Shown: positions 1 to 8,427 of the stretch, piece after piece
Numbering within the stretch: the stretch's first letter is position 1
Layout of the letters: each line of letters opens with the position of its first letter
Source: an uncultured Lachnospiraceae bacterium
GTDB lineage: Bacteria; Bacillota; Clostridia; Lachnospirales; Lachnospiraceae
Length of the DNA stretch: 56,337 nucleotides
Assembly (NCBI GenBank): GCA_902778165.1
Contig: CACYWQ010000020.1
Span: 1-56,337, forward strand
Direction of reading: 5' to 3'
The notes under the pieces: model-generated
Told to the model about the DNA's origin: nothing
Databases searched by the model: none
What the model saw: only the letters and a program-made list of their open reading frames with translations
Translations under genes and position numbers: made by a program

Positions 1-629
1 GATTTGCACATAATGAGCAGAGTCTGAGGCTTGTAGATGTGCTTGAGAAGGACGGCCAGGGATTTAATCTTACCATGGAAGTCAGAGACGGTATACTTAA
101 CCATCAGACCAGCGGTAATCCATTTACCCTTGAGGGCAGAATAGTCAGAATATCAGATAAGATTGCATATATACATCATGATATGGATGATGCGATTAGA
201 GGAGGCATACTTAAGGAAGAGGATGTGCCTTTTGAGATCAGAGAAGTGGCCGGATATACAACGGGTCAGAGACTTGACACGTTTATTCATGATGTGGTAG
301 TAAACAGTATGAACAAACCGGACATAACAATGTCTGAGCCTGTTGAGAAGGCGATGAAGAACTTAAGACAGTTTATGTTCGACAATGTGTATAAGAATCC
401 CAAGGTCAAGAGCGAAGAGACTAAGGCTGTAGAACTTGTTAGCACATTATATACACATTATCTGAATCACATCGATGATATTCCTGATGATATGCATATG
501 ATGCTTGAAAAGGGTGAAGAGAAAGAAAGGGTTGTATGTGATTACATATCATCTATGACCGACAGATATGCCATAGCTTTGTATGAGGATTTGTTTATAC
601 CCAAATCGTGGCCGGTGACGAAGTTCTAA
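1..629 (+). CDS. dgt: dGTP triphosphohydrolase (HD superfamily), C-terminal part
   Basis: This is the 3' part of a gene that begins upstream of the window; the frame is open from base 3. Enzymes of this family hydrolyse dGTP (or other dNTPs) to the nucleoside and triphosphate. The visible residues HNEQSLRLVDVLE, LTMEVRDGILNH, and RIVRISDKIAYIHHDMDDA match the middle and C-terminal helices of the dGTPase family, including the HD-domain metal-site region around DKIAYIHHD. About 209 residues are present; the N-terminal HD motif is outside the window. It lies 13 bp before dnaG on the same strand, the usual dgt-dnaG-rpoD arrangement of clostridia, so it is probably cotranscribed with dnaG. Substrate preference cannot be read from this fragment. 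Confidence 0.9.
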   Translation, partial: FAHNEQSLRLVDVLEKDGQGFNLTMEVRDGILNHQTSGNPFTLEGRIVRISDKIAYIHHDMDDAIRGGILKEEDVPFEIREVAGYTTGQRLDTFIHDVVVNSMNKPDITMSEPVEKAMKNLRQFMFDNVYKNPKVKSEETKAVELVSTLYTHYLNHIDDIPDDMHMMLEKGEEKERVVCDYISSMTDRYAIALYEDLFIPKSWPVTKF

Positions 630-642
630 GGATGAGGTTAGG

Positions 643-2439
643 ATGTACTATCCCGAAGAAATAGTAGAAGAGGTAAGAGCAAGAAACAATATTGTTGATG
701 TAATATCCGAACACGTCAGACTGCAGAAGAAAGGTTCGACGTATTTCGGACTATGCCCCTTCCACAATGAGAAGACTCCTTCTTTCTCCGTATCACCGAG
801 TAAGCAGATGTTCTATTGCTTCGGTTGCGGAGCCGGAGGAAATGTATATTCCTTCCTGATGCAATATGAGAACGCTACTTTTGCAGAAGCGATCAAGATG
901 CTTGCAGACAGAGCGGGTATTAAGCTTCCCGAAGTAGAATTAACGCCTGAGATGAAGAAGGCGGCCGGTGAGAAGGCAACACTTCTTGAGATCAATAAGG
1001 AAGCGGCCAAATACTTCTACTATGCATTAAGAAATCCGGCAGGTAAGATCGGATATGAGTATTTCAAGGGCAGAGAACTGTCTGATGAAACGATGAAGGC
1101 CTGGGGCCTCGGATATTCTAATATGTATGCGGATGACCTGGTTAAGTTCTTACGGACCAAAGGTTATTCCGATGAGATGATAGTTAAATCGGGCCTTGCA
1201 TCTCATGATGAGAAGCGCGGCACACACGACAAATTCTGGAACAGAGTGATGTTTCCGATTCAGGATGTGGGCCACAGGGTAATAGGCTTCGGCGGTCGTG
1301 TGATGGGTGAAGGAGAACCTAAGTATCTTAACAGTCCCGAAACACCGATTTTTGATAAAAGCCGTAATCTGTATGGACTTAATTATGCAAGATCTTCCAA
1401 GAAGAATCATATGATTCTTTGTGAAGGATATATGGATGTCATAGCAATGCATCAGGCCGGATTCAATGAGGCTGTTGCATCGCTCGGAACCGCATTTACA
1501 TCGGGACAGGCGTCTATCCTTAAGAGATTTACGGATAATGTGATCTTATCATATGACAGCGACGGAGCAGGAACCAAGGCGGCACTAAGAGCTATAGGAA
1601 TACTTCGTGAGAACGGTATGAGCGGCAAGGTGCTTGACCTTAAGCCCTACAAAGATCCGGATGAATTCATTAAGAATATGGGCGCCGAAGCTTTTAATGA
1701 GCGAATAGGAAACGCCCGTAACAGTTTCTATTTCGAAGTTGACGTTGCGTCAAGGGAATTTGATCTAAGCGATCCGGATTCCAAGACCAAATTCCACAGA
1801 GAGATAGCGACCAAACTGTGTCAGTTTGCGGATGACGTAGAGAGAAATAATTATTTAGAGGGTATTTGCAGGGAGTATTCGATTAATCCCGAGAGTATGC
1901 GCAAGCTTGTGGGTACGGTGGTTAATCAGACAGGCCTTGCAACTCCCATAAGGCCCAAGCCTAAGTCAGGAGAGGCTAAGCTTATTAAGCCCGAAGAGGG
2001 TATAATAAGGGCACAGAGACTGTTGATCACATGGTTATCCGAAGAGCCCGGAATATATGATCGGATCAAAGAGTATATAAGTGAAGCGGATTTTACCGAA
2101 GAACTTATGAACAAGGTGGCAAGCAGGGTCATTGCGGGGATTAAGGAAGGCAATCTTACGCCGGCTTCCATAGTATCAGATTTCATGGATGATGAAGATC
2201 AGAAGCAGGTAGCGGCGATGTTTAACGCCAAGATCACCGGACTTGACGGAATACCGCTTGAGGCGGGCTCCAAGATGGATAGGGAGCATGCACTTAAAGA
2301 GATAGTTCTCAAAGTTAAGGAGAACAGTTATAATTACTATTCAAAAAACCTGTCGAATGATGTGGCGGCATTAGATGAAGTAATAAAAGGCAAGAAGCAA
2401 CTTGAGAAGCTAAGAAACACCACATTCACAGTAGACTAA
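643..2439 (+). CDS. dnaG: DNA primase DnaG
   Basis: Replicative primase that makes RNA primers at the fork with DnaB helicase. The 598-residue length is normal. The N-terminal CHC2 zinc ribbon has C38, H41, C59 and C62 (CPFH and CFGC). The TOPRIM catalytic core shows the metal-binding Glu261 in CEGYMD and the acidic pair D305/D307 in YDSDGAG. The C-terminal 150 residues form the helicase-interaction region and are poorly conserved, as is usual. The start follows a purine-rich GGATGAGG site. It sits between dgt and rpoD, the classic macromolecular synthesis operon. Nothing looks damaged. Confidence 0.97.
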   Translation: MYYPEEIVEEVRARNNIVDVISEHVRLQKKGSTYFGLCPFHNEKTPSFSVSPSKQMFYCFGCGAGGNVYSFLMQYENATFAEAIKMLADRAGIKLPEVELTPEMKKAAGEKATLLEINKEAAKYFYYALRNPAGKIGYEYFKGRELSDETMKAWGLGYSNMYADDLVKFLRTKGYSDEMIVKSGLASHDEKRGTHDKFWNRVMFPIQDVGHRVIGFGGRVMGEGEPKYLNSPETPIFDKSRNLYGLNYARSSKKNHMILCEGYMDVIAMHQAGFNEAVASLGTAFTSGQASILKRFTDNVILSYDSDGAGTKAALRAIGILRENGMSGKVLDLKPYKDPDEFIKNMGAEAFNERIGNARNSFYFEVDVASREFDLSDPDSKTKFHREIATKLCQFADDVERNNYLEGICREYSINPESMRKLVGTVVNQTGLATPIRPKPKSGEAKLIKPEEGIIRAQRLLITWLSEEPGIYDRIKEYISEADFTEELMNKVASRVIAGIKEGNLTPASIVSDFMDDEDQKQVAAMFNAKITGLDGIPLEAGSKMDREHALKEIVLKVKENSYNYYSKNLSNDVAALDEVIKGKKQLEKLRNTTFTVD

Positions 2440-2480
2440 TTATACCGGGAATCAGATTGTTATTCTGAGAGGAGAAGAGA

Positions 2481-3761
2481 ATGCCAAGAAAGAAAAAAGA
2501 GGTAGAAGAAATCATTGAGGAGACAAGCATCGAAGAAGTCGAGGAAGATTTCGAAGATGAAGAGGAATTCGATGACCTTGAGCCCACGGACGAGGATATC
2601 GAAGATGAAGAAGAACTCGATGATGATGACTATGACGACGATGATCTGGACATCAGCAAGTATGATGACAAGATCAGATTGTTGGTCAAAGCTGCCAAGA
2701 AGAAGAAAAGTGAACTTGAGTACCAGGAAGTTAAGGCGCAGTTTGACGATCAGCAGTTAAGCGACGAGGAGTTTGATAAGATATTGGAAGCTCTGGATGT
2801 CAACGGAATTGATGTTCTTAAGAAAGAGACCGAAGATATCGATGACGAACTCATGGATGACGATGATGTTGTTCTTACGGATGAGGATGAAGTTGATGTT
2901 GAGAACATCGATTTGTCGGTTCCTGAGGGCGTCAGCATCGAAGATCCGGTCAGAATGTATCTTAAGGAAATCGGTAAGGTTCCGCTTCTTAGCGCTGAGG
3001 AAGAGATCGAGCTTGCCAAGCGTATGGAGAAGGGCGATGAAGAAGCCAAGAAGAAGCTTGCCGAGGCTAACTTACGACTTGTTGTAAGTATTGCCAAGAG
3101 ATATGTGGGACGCGGAATGTTATTCCTTGATCTTATTCAGGAAGGAAACCTGGGTCTTATTAAGGCTGTAGAGAAGTTTGATTATCGTAAGGGCTATAAG
3201 TTCTCTACATATGCGACATGGTGGATCAGACAGGCCATTACAAGAGCCATAGCCGATCAGGCGCGTACGATTCGTATCCCCGTGCATATGGTGGAGACCA
3301 TTAATAAGCTTATTCGCGTTTCAAGACAGTTGCTTCAGGAATTAGGTCGTGAACCTACCCCTGAAGAGATTGCTGCAGAGATGAATATGCCCGTTGAGAG
3401 AGTTCGTGAGATCCTTAAGATATCTCAGGAGCCCGTATCCCTTGAGACACCTATCGGTGAAGAGGAAGATTCACATCTGGGAGATTTCATCCAGGATGAC
3501 AATGTTCCCGTACCCGTTGATGCGGCGGCATATACATTGCTTCGCGAGCAGCTTGAAGAGGTGCTTAATACTCTGACCGATCGTGAGAAGAAGGTGTTAA
3601 GCTTAAGATTCGGCTTAGAGGACGGAAGAGGAAGAACGCTTGAAGAAGTAGGCAAGGAGTTCAATGTCACAAGAGAGCGTATCAGACAGATAGAAGCCAA
3701 GGCGCTTCGTAAGCTTCGTCATCCTACCAGAAGCCGCAAGTTAAGAGATTATCTGGATTAG
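2481..3761 (+). CDS. rpoD: Primary sigma factor RpoD (SigA)
   Basis: Housekeeping sigma-70 that directs RNA polymerase to -35/-10 promoters. Region 2 is canonical: [17 protein letters not shown], the core-binding DLIQEGN, and the promoter-melting/-10 segment [19 protein letters not shown]. Region 3 ([20 protein letters not shown]) and the region 4 helix-turn-helix ([20 protein letters not shown]) are complete. At 426 residues it is longer than many clostridial SigA proteins because roughly the first 60 residues are an unusually acidic stretch rich in Asp and Glu. The RBS is GAGAGGAGAAGAG. The next gene starts 3 bp after its stop. Confidence 0.97.
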   Translation: MPRKKKEVEEIIEETSIEEVEEDFEDEEEFDDLEPTDEDIEDEEELDDDDYDDDDLDISKYDDKIRLLVKAAKKKKSELEYQEVKAQFDDQQLSDEEFDKILEALDVNGIDVLKKETEDIDDELMDDDDVVLTDEDEVDVENIDLSVPEGVSIEDPVRMYLKEIGKVPLLSAEEEIELAKRMEKGDEEAKKKLAEANLRLVVSIAKRYVGRGMLFLDLIQEGNLGLIKAVEKFDYRKGYKFSTYATWWIRQAITRAIADQARTIRIPVHMVETINKLIRVSRQLLQELGREPTPEEIAAEMNMPVERVREILKISQEPVSLETPIGEEEDSHLGDFIQDDNVPVPVDAAAYTLLREQLEEVLNTLTDREKKVLSLRFGLEDGRGRTLEEVGKEFNVTRERIRQIEAKALRKLRHPTRSRKLRDYLD

Positions 3762-3764
3762 AAT

Positions 3765-4556
3765 ATGACTGCCCATTTAAGTGCCAGAATGTTGATGAAT
3801 GCGCGTCTAGTGCCCGTGTGTGATACTGCAGCCGATATAGGTTGTGACCATGGTAAGTTATCGGTATATCTTATTGAAAATAAGATCGCAACTAAGGTTA
3901 TCGCGATGGACGTTGCCAAAGGACCGCTTGAGCGGGCCGTTAAGACGATTAATGATGCCGGGCTTGCAGACAGGGTCATAACAAGGCTGTCTGACGGAGC
4001 AAAGGAGCTTAAGCTTGATGATAATGGCCGCTCTGAGGCGAATGTTATCATAATGGCTGGTATCGGCGGAATGTTGGCACTTAAGATGGTGGAAGATTCA
4101 CCGGCAGTATATAAGACATGTGATTGCTTTATAATACAGGCTCAGTCCAATATAGACACCGTACGTGAGCGTATGAACGATATGGGATATTCCATTATCG
4201 ATGAAGACATGGTATATGAGGACGGCAAGTATTATACCGCTATCAAATACAGATACAATACGGATGATATGACAGGTGTGTCATATATTACCGTGTCGGA
4301 TGATGGAAGTATAATACCTCACAGAGGGCTAAGTACAGAAGAACTGATCTACGGGCCTGTGCTTATTGATAAGTGTGATCCGGTATTGCATGAATACCTG
4401 ATCAAAGAAAGCAGAAATTATAAGGATATATATAATAATCTGGCATCTATGGAGGGTATGTCCGCAAGGACGGATGCCAGAAAGGAAGATATTCTTAAGA
4501 AATCGGAGATAACAGACGGTTTACTTCACAGGGTATACGGACAGATTATACCGTAA
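3765..4556 (+). CDS. trmK: tRNA (adenine22-N1)-methyltransferase TrmK
   Basis: SAM-dependent Rossmann methyltransferase that makes m1A22 in tRNA. The SAM-binding motif DIGCDHGKLSVYL lies near residue 25, followed by an acidic residue in AMDVAKGPL, and the family motif IIMAGIGGMLA lies near residue 95. The length of 263 residues is a little longer than Bacillus TrmK. It follows rpoD after 3 bp with no ribosome binding site of its own, so it is probably translationally coupled; rpoD-trmK adjacency is widespread in Firmicutes. The usual Nif3-like partner gene is absent here and a nucleoside kinase follows instead. Confidence 0.92.
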   Translation: MTAHLSARMLMNARLVPVCDTAADIGCDHGKLSVYLIENKIATKVIAMDVAKGPLERAVKTINDAGLADRVITRLSDGAKELKLDDNGRSEANVIIMAGIGGMLALKMVEDSPAVYKTCDCFIIQAQSNIDTVRERMNDMGYSIIDEDMVYEDGKYYTAIKYRYNTDDMTGVSYITVSDDGSIIPHRGLSTEELIYGPVLIDKCDPVLHEYLIKESRNYKDIYNNLASMEGMSARTDARKEDILKKSEITDGLLHRVYGQIIP

Positions 4557-4565
4557 GGAGGGTTT

Positions 4566-6221
4566 ATGGCGAGATTAACTATTGAAGGCAAAACAATTGA
4601 CGTTGCTAACGGAACCACTTATGAGGAAGTGGTTAATCCTTATCAGCAGGAATATAGCGGAAGAATATCTTTAGTAACCGAGAACGGCAAGATAATGGAA
4701 CTTGGCAAGACAGTAAGTACGGATGCAGAGATTAAGTTTATTCTTCTTACCGATACGATCGGACATAAGACGTATGAGAGAACTGCAACCATGATATTCA
4801 TGAAGGCTCTGGCGGATGTTATAGGTGATCCCGTTAAGGCAGATGCCAAGGTTGAATTCGTGATTGGCGACGGAGCATATATATCGGTCAAGGGTGATTA
4901 CAAGGCTGATGATGCAACGATAGCAGCCGTATCCAAGAGAATGAAAGAGATAACGGATTCCAATCTTCCCATAAGTAAGAAGAGTTATCCCATTGATAAG
5001 GCAATAGAGTTATTTGCTTCTCAGGGTATGGAGGATAAGGTAAGACTGTTTAAATACAGACAGAGTTCTTCAATTAATGTATATACCTTAGACGGTTATC
5101 ATGATTATTATTACGGATATATGTTCCCCAGCACGGGATATGTGAAGTATTATGAGGTTCTGCCTTATGAGGAAGGTTTCTTATTACTTCTTCCTGACAG
5201 GAAGACACCTGAGCAGTTAAGAACATTTGAACCCAGACAGAAGCTTTTCAATGCGCTTAAGCGCACAACCGACTGGAGTATTCAGATGAATGTGGATACA
5301 GTCGGAGATCTTAACGATCAGATATGCGCAGGCAATATGGAAGACATCATCCTTGTTCAGGAATCATTACAGGAGAGACGTATCGGTGAGATAGCAACAG
5401 AGATTGCGGCTAAGGGCGGAGTTAAATTCGTTATGATAGCCGGACCTTCATCATCAGGTAAGACATCATTCTCACACAGATTATCGGTACAGCTTAAGAC
5501 ACACGGACTTAAACCTCATCCGATCGCACTTGATAATTACTTTGTAGACAGAAGCATCACGCCGAGAGATGCCAAGGGAGATTATGATTTCGAATGTCTT
5601 GAGGCAATAGACGTAGAGCAGTTTAACAAGGATATGTTAAGACTCTTAGGCGGTGAAGAAGTAGAGATGCCTACTTATAATTTCAAGACGGGTGTCAGAG
5701 AGTATAAGGGCAATACATTACAGCTTGAGCCTGATGATATTCTTGTAATAGAGGGTATTCACGGTCTTAATCCCAAGATGAGTTATGCACTGCCTGAAGA
5801 GAGTAAATACAAGATCTTCATAAGTGCACTTACAACGATCAATATTGACGCTCATAACAGAATACCCACAACAGACGGAAGATTACTTCGTCGTATGGTC
5901 AGAGATTATCGTACAAGAGGAGCTTCGGCTAAGCGTACGATACAGATGTGGCCCAATGTCCGCAAGGGTGAGGAAGAGAATATCTTCCCGTTCCAGGAAG
6001 AGGCGGATGTAATGTTTAATTCGGTTCTTATATATGAACTTGCGGCTCTTAAGCAGTATGCGGAGCCCATATTGTACAGTATACAGAAGGATGAGCCGGA
6101 ATATTATGAAGCTAAGAGACTGCTTAAGTTCTTAGGTTACTTCTTAAGCATTCCGACAGACAGTCTGCCTAATAATTCGATAGCAAGAGAATTTGTCGGC
6201 GGCTCATGCTTCCCGGTTTAA
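4566..6221 (+). CDS. Nucleoside (uridine-type) kinase with N-terminal TGS domain
   Basis: P-loop kinase of the uridine kinase/phosphoribulokinase fold joined to an N-terminal TGS/threonyl-tRNA-synthetase-like region. Residues 1-60 look like TGS, and residues 60-230 resemble the ThrRS second additional domain. The kinase starts near residue 285 with Walker A GPSSSGKTSF (G293 to K299). It then has LDNYFVDR, DFECLEAIDV and IEGIHGLNP, which match the uridine kinase substrate region. The 551-residue length fits the widespread Firmicute nucleoside kinase family of this architecture. The true substrate is not known; uridine or cytidine salvage is the simplest inference. RBS AAGGAGG is next to the ATG. 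Confidence 0.88.
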   Translation: MARLTIEGKTIDVANGTTYEEVVNPYQQEYSGRISLVTENGKIMELGKTVSTDAEIKFILLTDTIGHKTYERTATMIFMKALADVIGDPVKADAKVEFVIGDGAYISVKGDYKADDATIAAVSKRMKEITDSNLPISKKSYPIDKAIELFASQGMEDKVRLFKYRQSSSINVYTLDGYHDYYYGYMFPSTGYVKYYEVLPYEEGFLLLLPDRKTPEQLRTFEPRQKLFNALKRTTDWSIQMNVDTVGDLNDQICAGNMEDIILVQESLQERRIGEIATEIAAKGGVKFVMIAGPSSSGKTSFSHRLSVQLKTHGLKPHPIALDNYFVDRSITPRDAKGDYDFECLEAIDVEQFNKDMLRLLGGEEVEMPTYNFKTGVREYKGNTLQLEPDDILVIEGIHGLNPKMSYALPEESKYKIFISALTTINIDAHNRIPTTDGRLLRRMVRDYRTRGASAKRTIQMWPNVRKGEEENIFPFQEEADVMFNSVLIYELAALKQYAEPILYSIQKDEPEYYEAKRLLKFLGYFLSIPTDSLPNNSIAREFVGGSCFPV

Positions 6222-6270
6222 GCCATGATGCCGATACATCATGGTTTGGCATGAAGAAGGAGATGAAGAA

Positions 6271-7365
6271 ATGACTAAGATTGATATCGTATCGGGATTC
6301 CTTGGTGCCGGTAAGACAACTCTTATCAAGAAGTTATTGTCAGAAGCGCTTAAGGGAGAACAGGTTGTTCTTATTGAGAATGAGTTTGGTGAGATAGGAG
6401 TAGACGGCGGATTCCTTAAAGAAGCAGGTATAGAGATAACTGAGATGAATTCGGGTTGCATATGCTGCTCGCTTGTAGGTGATTTCGCAACAGCTCTTAA
6501 GGAAGTATTGGAGAAGTATCATCCCCAGAGGATTCTCATTGAACCTTCCGGTGTGGGTAAGTTATCGGATGTTATGGCTGCAGTACAGAATGCAGACTTA
6601 CATGATGCGGCACTTAATTCTGCGGTTGCCGTTGTGGATGCTTCCAAGGCCAAGATGTATATCAAGAACTTCGGTGAATTCTTTATCAATCAGATAGAGC
6701 ATGCCGGAACGATAATATTAAGCCGTACAGGCAGTATCTCTGAAGATAAGCTTAATAAGACTATTGAACTTATTAGAGAACATAATGCCAAGGCTACAAT
6801 CGTTACAACGCCCTGGGAACAGGTAGAAGGCAGCGCAATTCTTGAGACTATAGAAGGCGCCAAGGATCTTGAGAAGGAACTGCTTGAAGAAGTGATGAAG
6901 CATCATCATGAGCATGAGCATGAACATCACCACCATGACCACGATGAGCATGAACATCATCATCACGATCACGATCATGACGAGCATGAACATCATCATC
7001 ACGATCATGATCATGACGAGCATGAACACGGCGAAAGCTGCAGTTGCGGATGCGGACATGATCACGGACATGAAGGCCATCATCATGCGGATGAAGTGTT
7101 TGACAGCATAGGATTTGAGACTGCCAAGGCATACAGCAAGGCTGATATAGAGAGATTCTTAGAAGGCCTTGAGGATGACGATAAGTACGGAATGGTACTC
7201 AGAAGCAAGGGTATAGTTGCCTCTGTCGATTCGGATGAATGGATTCACTTTGATTACACTCCGGGTGAAGTCAATGTCAGATACGGCAAGGCAGATGTGA
7301 CGGGTAAGATTGTTGTTATCGGTGCGGATATCAACGAAGATGCAATTAAGGAGTTGTTTGCATGA
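6271..7365 (+). CDS. CobW/COG0523-family GTPase with histidine-rich metal-binding insert
   Basis: G3E P-loop GTPase of the metallochaperone group (CobW, ZNG1/YeiR-type), which delivers metals such as zinc to client proteins. Walker A is GFLGAGKTT (G9-T17), and the family metal motif CxCC is present (C63, C65, C66 in GCICCSL). The guanine-specificity position reads LSRTG rather than the usual NKxD, so base recognition may differ. Residues 211-272 are a His/Asp/Glu-rich stretch ending in CSCGCG, a probable metal reservoir. I chose the ATG at 6271 because AAGAAGGAGA lies 8 bases before it; an upstream ATG at 6241 has no RBS. Its stop overlaps the start of the next gene by 4 bp. Confidence 0.9.
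   Translation: MTKIDIVSGFLGAGKTTLIKKLLSEALKGEQVVLIENEFGEIGVDGGFLKEAGIEITEMNSGCICCSLVGDFATALKEVLEKYHPQRILIEPSGVGKLSDVMAAVQNADLHDAALNSAVAVVDASKAKMYIKNFGEFFINQIEHAGTIILSRTGSISEDKLNKTIELIREHNAKATIVTTPWEQVEGSAILETIEGAKDLEKELLEEVMKHHHEHEHEHHHHDHDEHEHHHHDHDHDEHEHHHHDHDHDEHEHGESCSCGCGHDHGHEGHHHADEVFDSIGFETAKAYSKADIERFLEGLEDDDKYGMVLRSKGIVASVDSDEWIHFDYTPGEVNVRYGKADVTGKIVVIGADINEDAIKELFA
6916..7029 (+). repeat. In-frame tandem repeat encoding the His-rich segment
   Basis: The 12-base word GAGCATGAACAT (last copy ending in C) begins at 6916, 6946, 6982 and 7018, giving one 30-bp unit and two 36-bp units. The units encode Glu-His-Glu-His-His-His-His-Asp followed by His-Asp pairs. All unit lengths are multiples of three, so copy number can change without breaking the frame. 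Confidence 0.85.
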
Positions 7366-8297
7366 TTCCTGTATATATGATCAACGGTTTTCTTGAAAGC
7401 GGAAAGACCGAATTCATCAGTTATACATTGGCCCAGCCATATTTCCAGTCCATGGGACGTACTCTGCTCATATTATGTGAGGAGGGGGAGAATGAGTATG
7501 ACGAGAAGCTTCTTAAGAAGACAAGGACGGTTCTTGAGCTTATAGAAGATGAGGAAGATTTCACCGTTGAGGCACTTAAGTATCTTGAGAAGAAGGTTAA
7601 TCCCGACAGGATAATAATCGAATTTAACGGGATGTGGAATCCCAAGAATATACAGTTGCCTGCGGACTGGAAATTAGAACAGCAGATCACAACCATAAAT
7701 GCCTCAACTTTTCCCGTATATTACACCAATATGCGCTCGCTTGTCGCAGAGCATGTGCGTAACAGTGAGATGATCATATTCAACAGGTGTGACGGAATTG
7801 ATGATCTGGCAAATTATAAGCGTAATGTTAAGGCTGTTAATGCGGCTGCAGAGATAATATTTGAGGATAAAGACGGTGAGATCAACGTATCCCTTGCCGA
7901 GGAACTTCCCTTTGATATTGACGCAGACGTGATAGAGCTTGATGATACGGGATATGCAATATGGTATATTGATATCATGGACAATATGGAGCGATATGAC
8001 GGTAAGACGATAGAGTATATCGGTAATGTCATAAAGCCACCGAATCTGCCTAAGGATGTGTTTGTTCCCGGGCGAATGGCCATGACTTGTTGTGCGGATG
8101 ATATGGCTTTTCTGGGATTCATATGCAAGTGGAAGGGCGCAGAGCACATACCCGAGAGGGAGTGGGTAAAGGTGACTGCCACGGTTCATTTGGAACCACA
8201 GGAAGCTTATCAGGGATTGGGTCCGGTTCTTTATGCATCGGAGGTAAGGACAGTGAAAGAACCTAAGGAGCCGATTATAGATTTCAGTAAAATATAA
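7362..8297 (+). CDS. CobW-like P-loop protein with C-terminal DUF1980-like domain
   Basis: The N-terminal half is a G3E/CobW-type P-loop domain with a divergent Walker A, GFLESGKTEF, and ends in strand-loop features such as IIEFNGMW and MIIFNRCD. The CxCC metal motif seen in the upstream gene is missing. The last 80 residues, including VFVPGRMAMTCCADDMAFLGF, resemble the DUF1980/YcgQ (TIGR03943) domain, where a Cys-Cys-x-Asp-Asp motif is conserved. DUF1980 proteins usually pair with a YcgR permease, and related pairs are linked to zinc. The start overlaps the upstream CobW gene by ATGA, so the two are translationally coupled and probably work together. The metal role is inferred. Confidence 0.78.
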   Translation: MIPVYMINGFLESGKTEFISYTLAQPYFQSMGRTLLILCEEGENEYDEKLLKKTRTVLELIEDEEDFTVEALKYLEKKVNPDRIIIEFNGMWNPKNIQLPADWKLEQQITTINASTFPVYYTNMRSLVAEHVRNSEMIIFNRCDGIDDLANYKRNVKAVNAAAEIIFEDKDGEINVSLAEELPFDIDADVIELDDTGYAIWYIDIMDNMERYDGKTIEYIGNVIKPPNLPKDVFVPGRMAMTCCADDMAFLGFICKWKGAEHIPEREWVKVTATVHLEPQEAYQGLGPVLYASEVRTVKEPKEPIIDFSKI

Positions 8298-8329
8298 TAA
8301 TTAAATATTATAAAAATTATCTGCTTGAA

Positions 8330-8360
8330 GTCACATCTTAAGACATAAATCGAATGTGAC
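8330..8360. promoter_or_regulatory. Inverted repeat upstream of the chemoreceptor gene
   Basis: GTCACAT (8330-8336) is repeated in inverted orientation as ATGTGAC (8354-8360), 17 bases apart, in the 130-bp gap before the chemoreceptor gene. It could be an operator or a leader hairpin. No clear -35/-10 pair goes with it. Confidence 0.25.
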
Positions 8361-8427
8361 AAATGACATTTAAGAGACTGACATATGGGGAATCGTAGTT
8401 TTGTACAGAGGGTAAAGGAGAGTAGCT

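Noticed and set aside
4566-5400. Fragment of threonyl-tRNA synthetase
   Set aside because: The TGS and SAD-like N terminus is a normal part of this nucleoside kinase family and the frame continues into a complete P-loop kinase.
6901-7085. CRISPR-like array
   Set aside because: Units are 30-36 bp and adjacent, without unique spacers, and are in frame with a protein; this is a coding tandem repeat.
6718-7132. Long open frames rich in Met, Asp and Val opposite the His-rich CobW segment
   Set aside because: They are created by the CAT/CAC/GAT repeat read on the other strand. They have no RBS and no domain, and codon use fits only the plus-strand gene.
8298-8427. CRP-type site from the TCACA/TGTGA words
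   Set aside because: The half-site spacing (17 bases) does not fit a CRP/FNR site, which has about 6. It is kept only as an uncharacterised inverted repeat.
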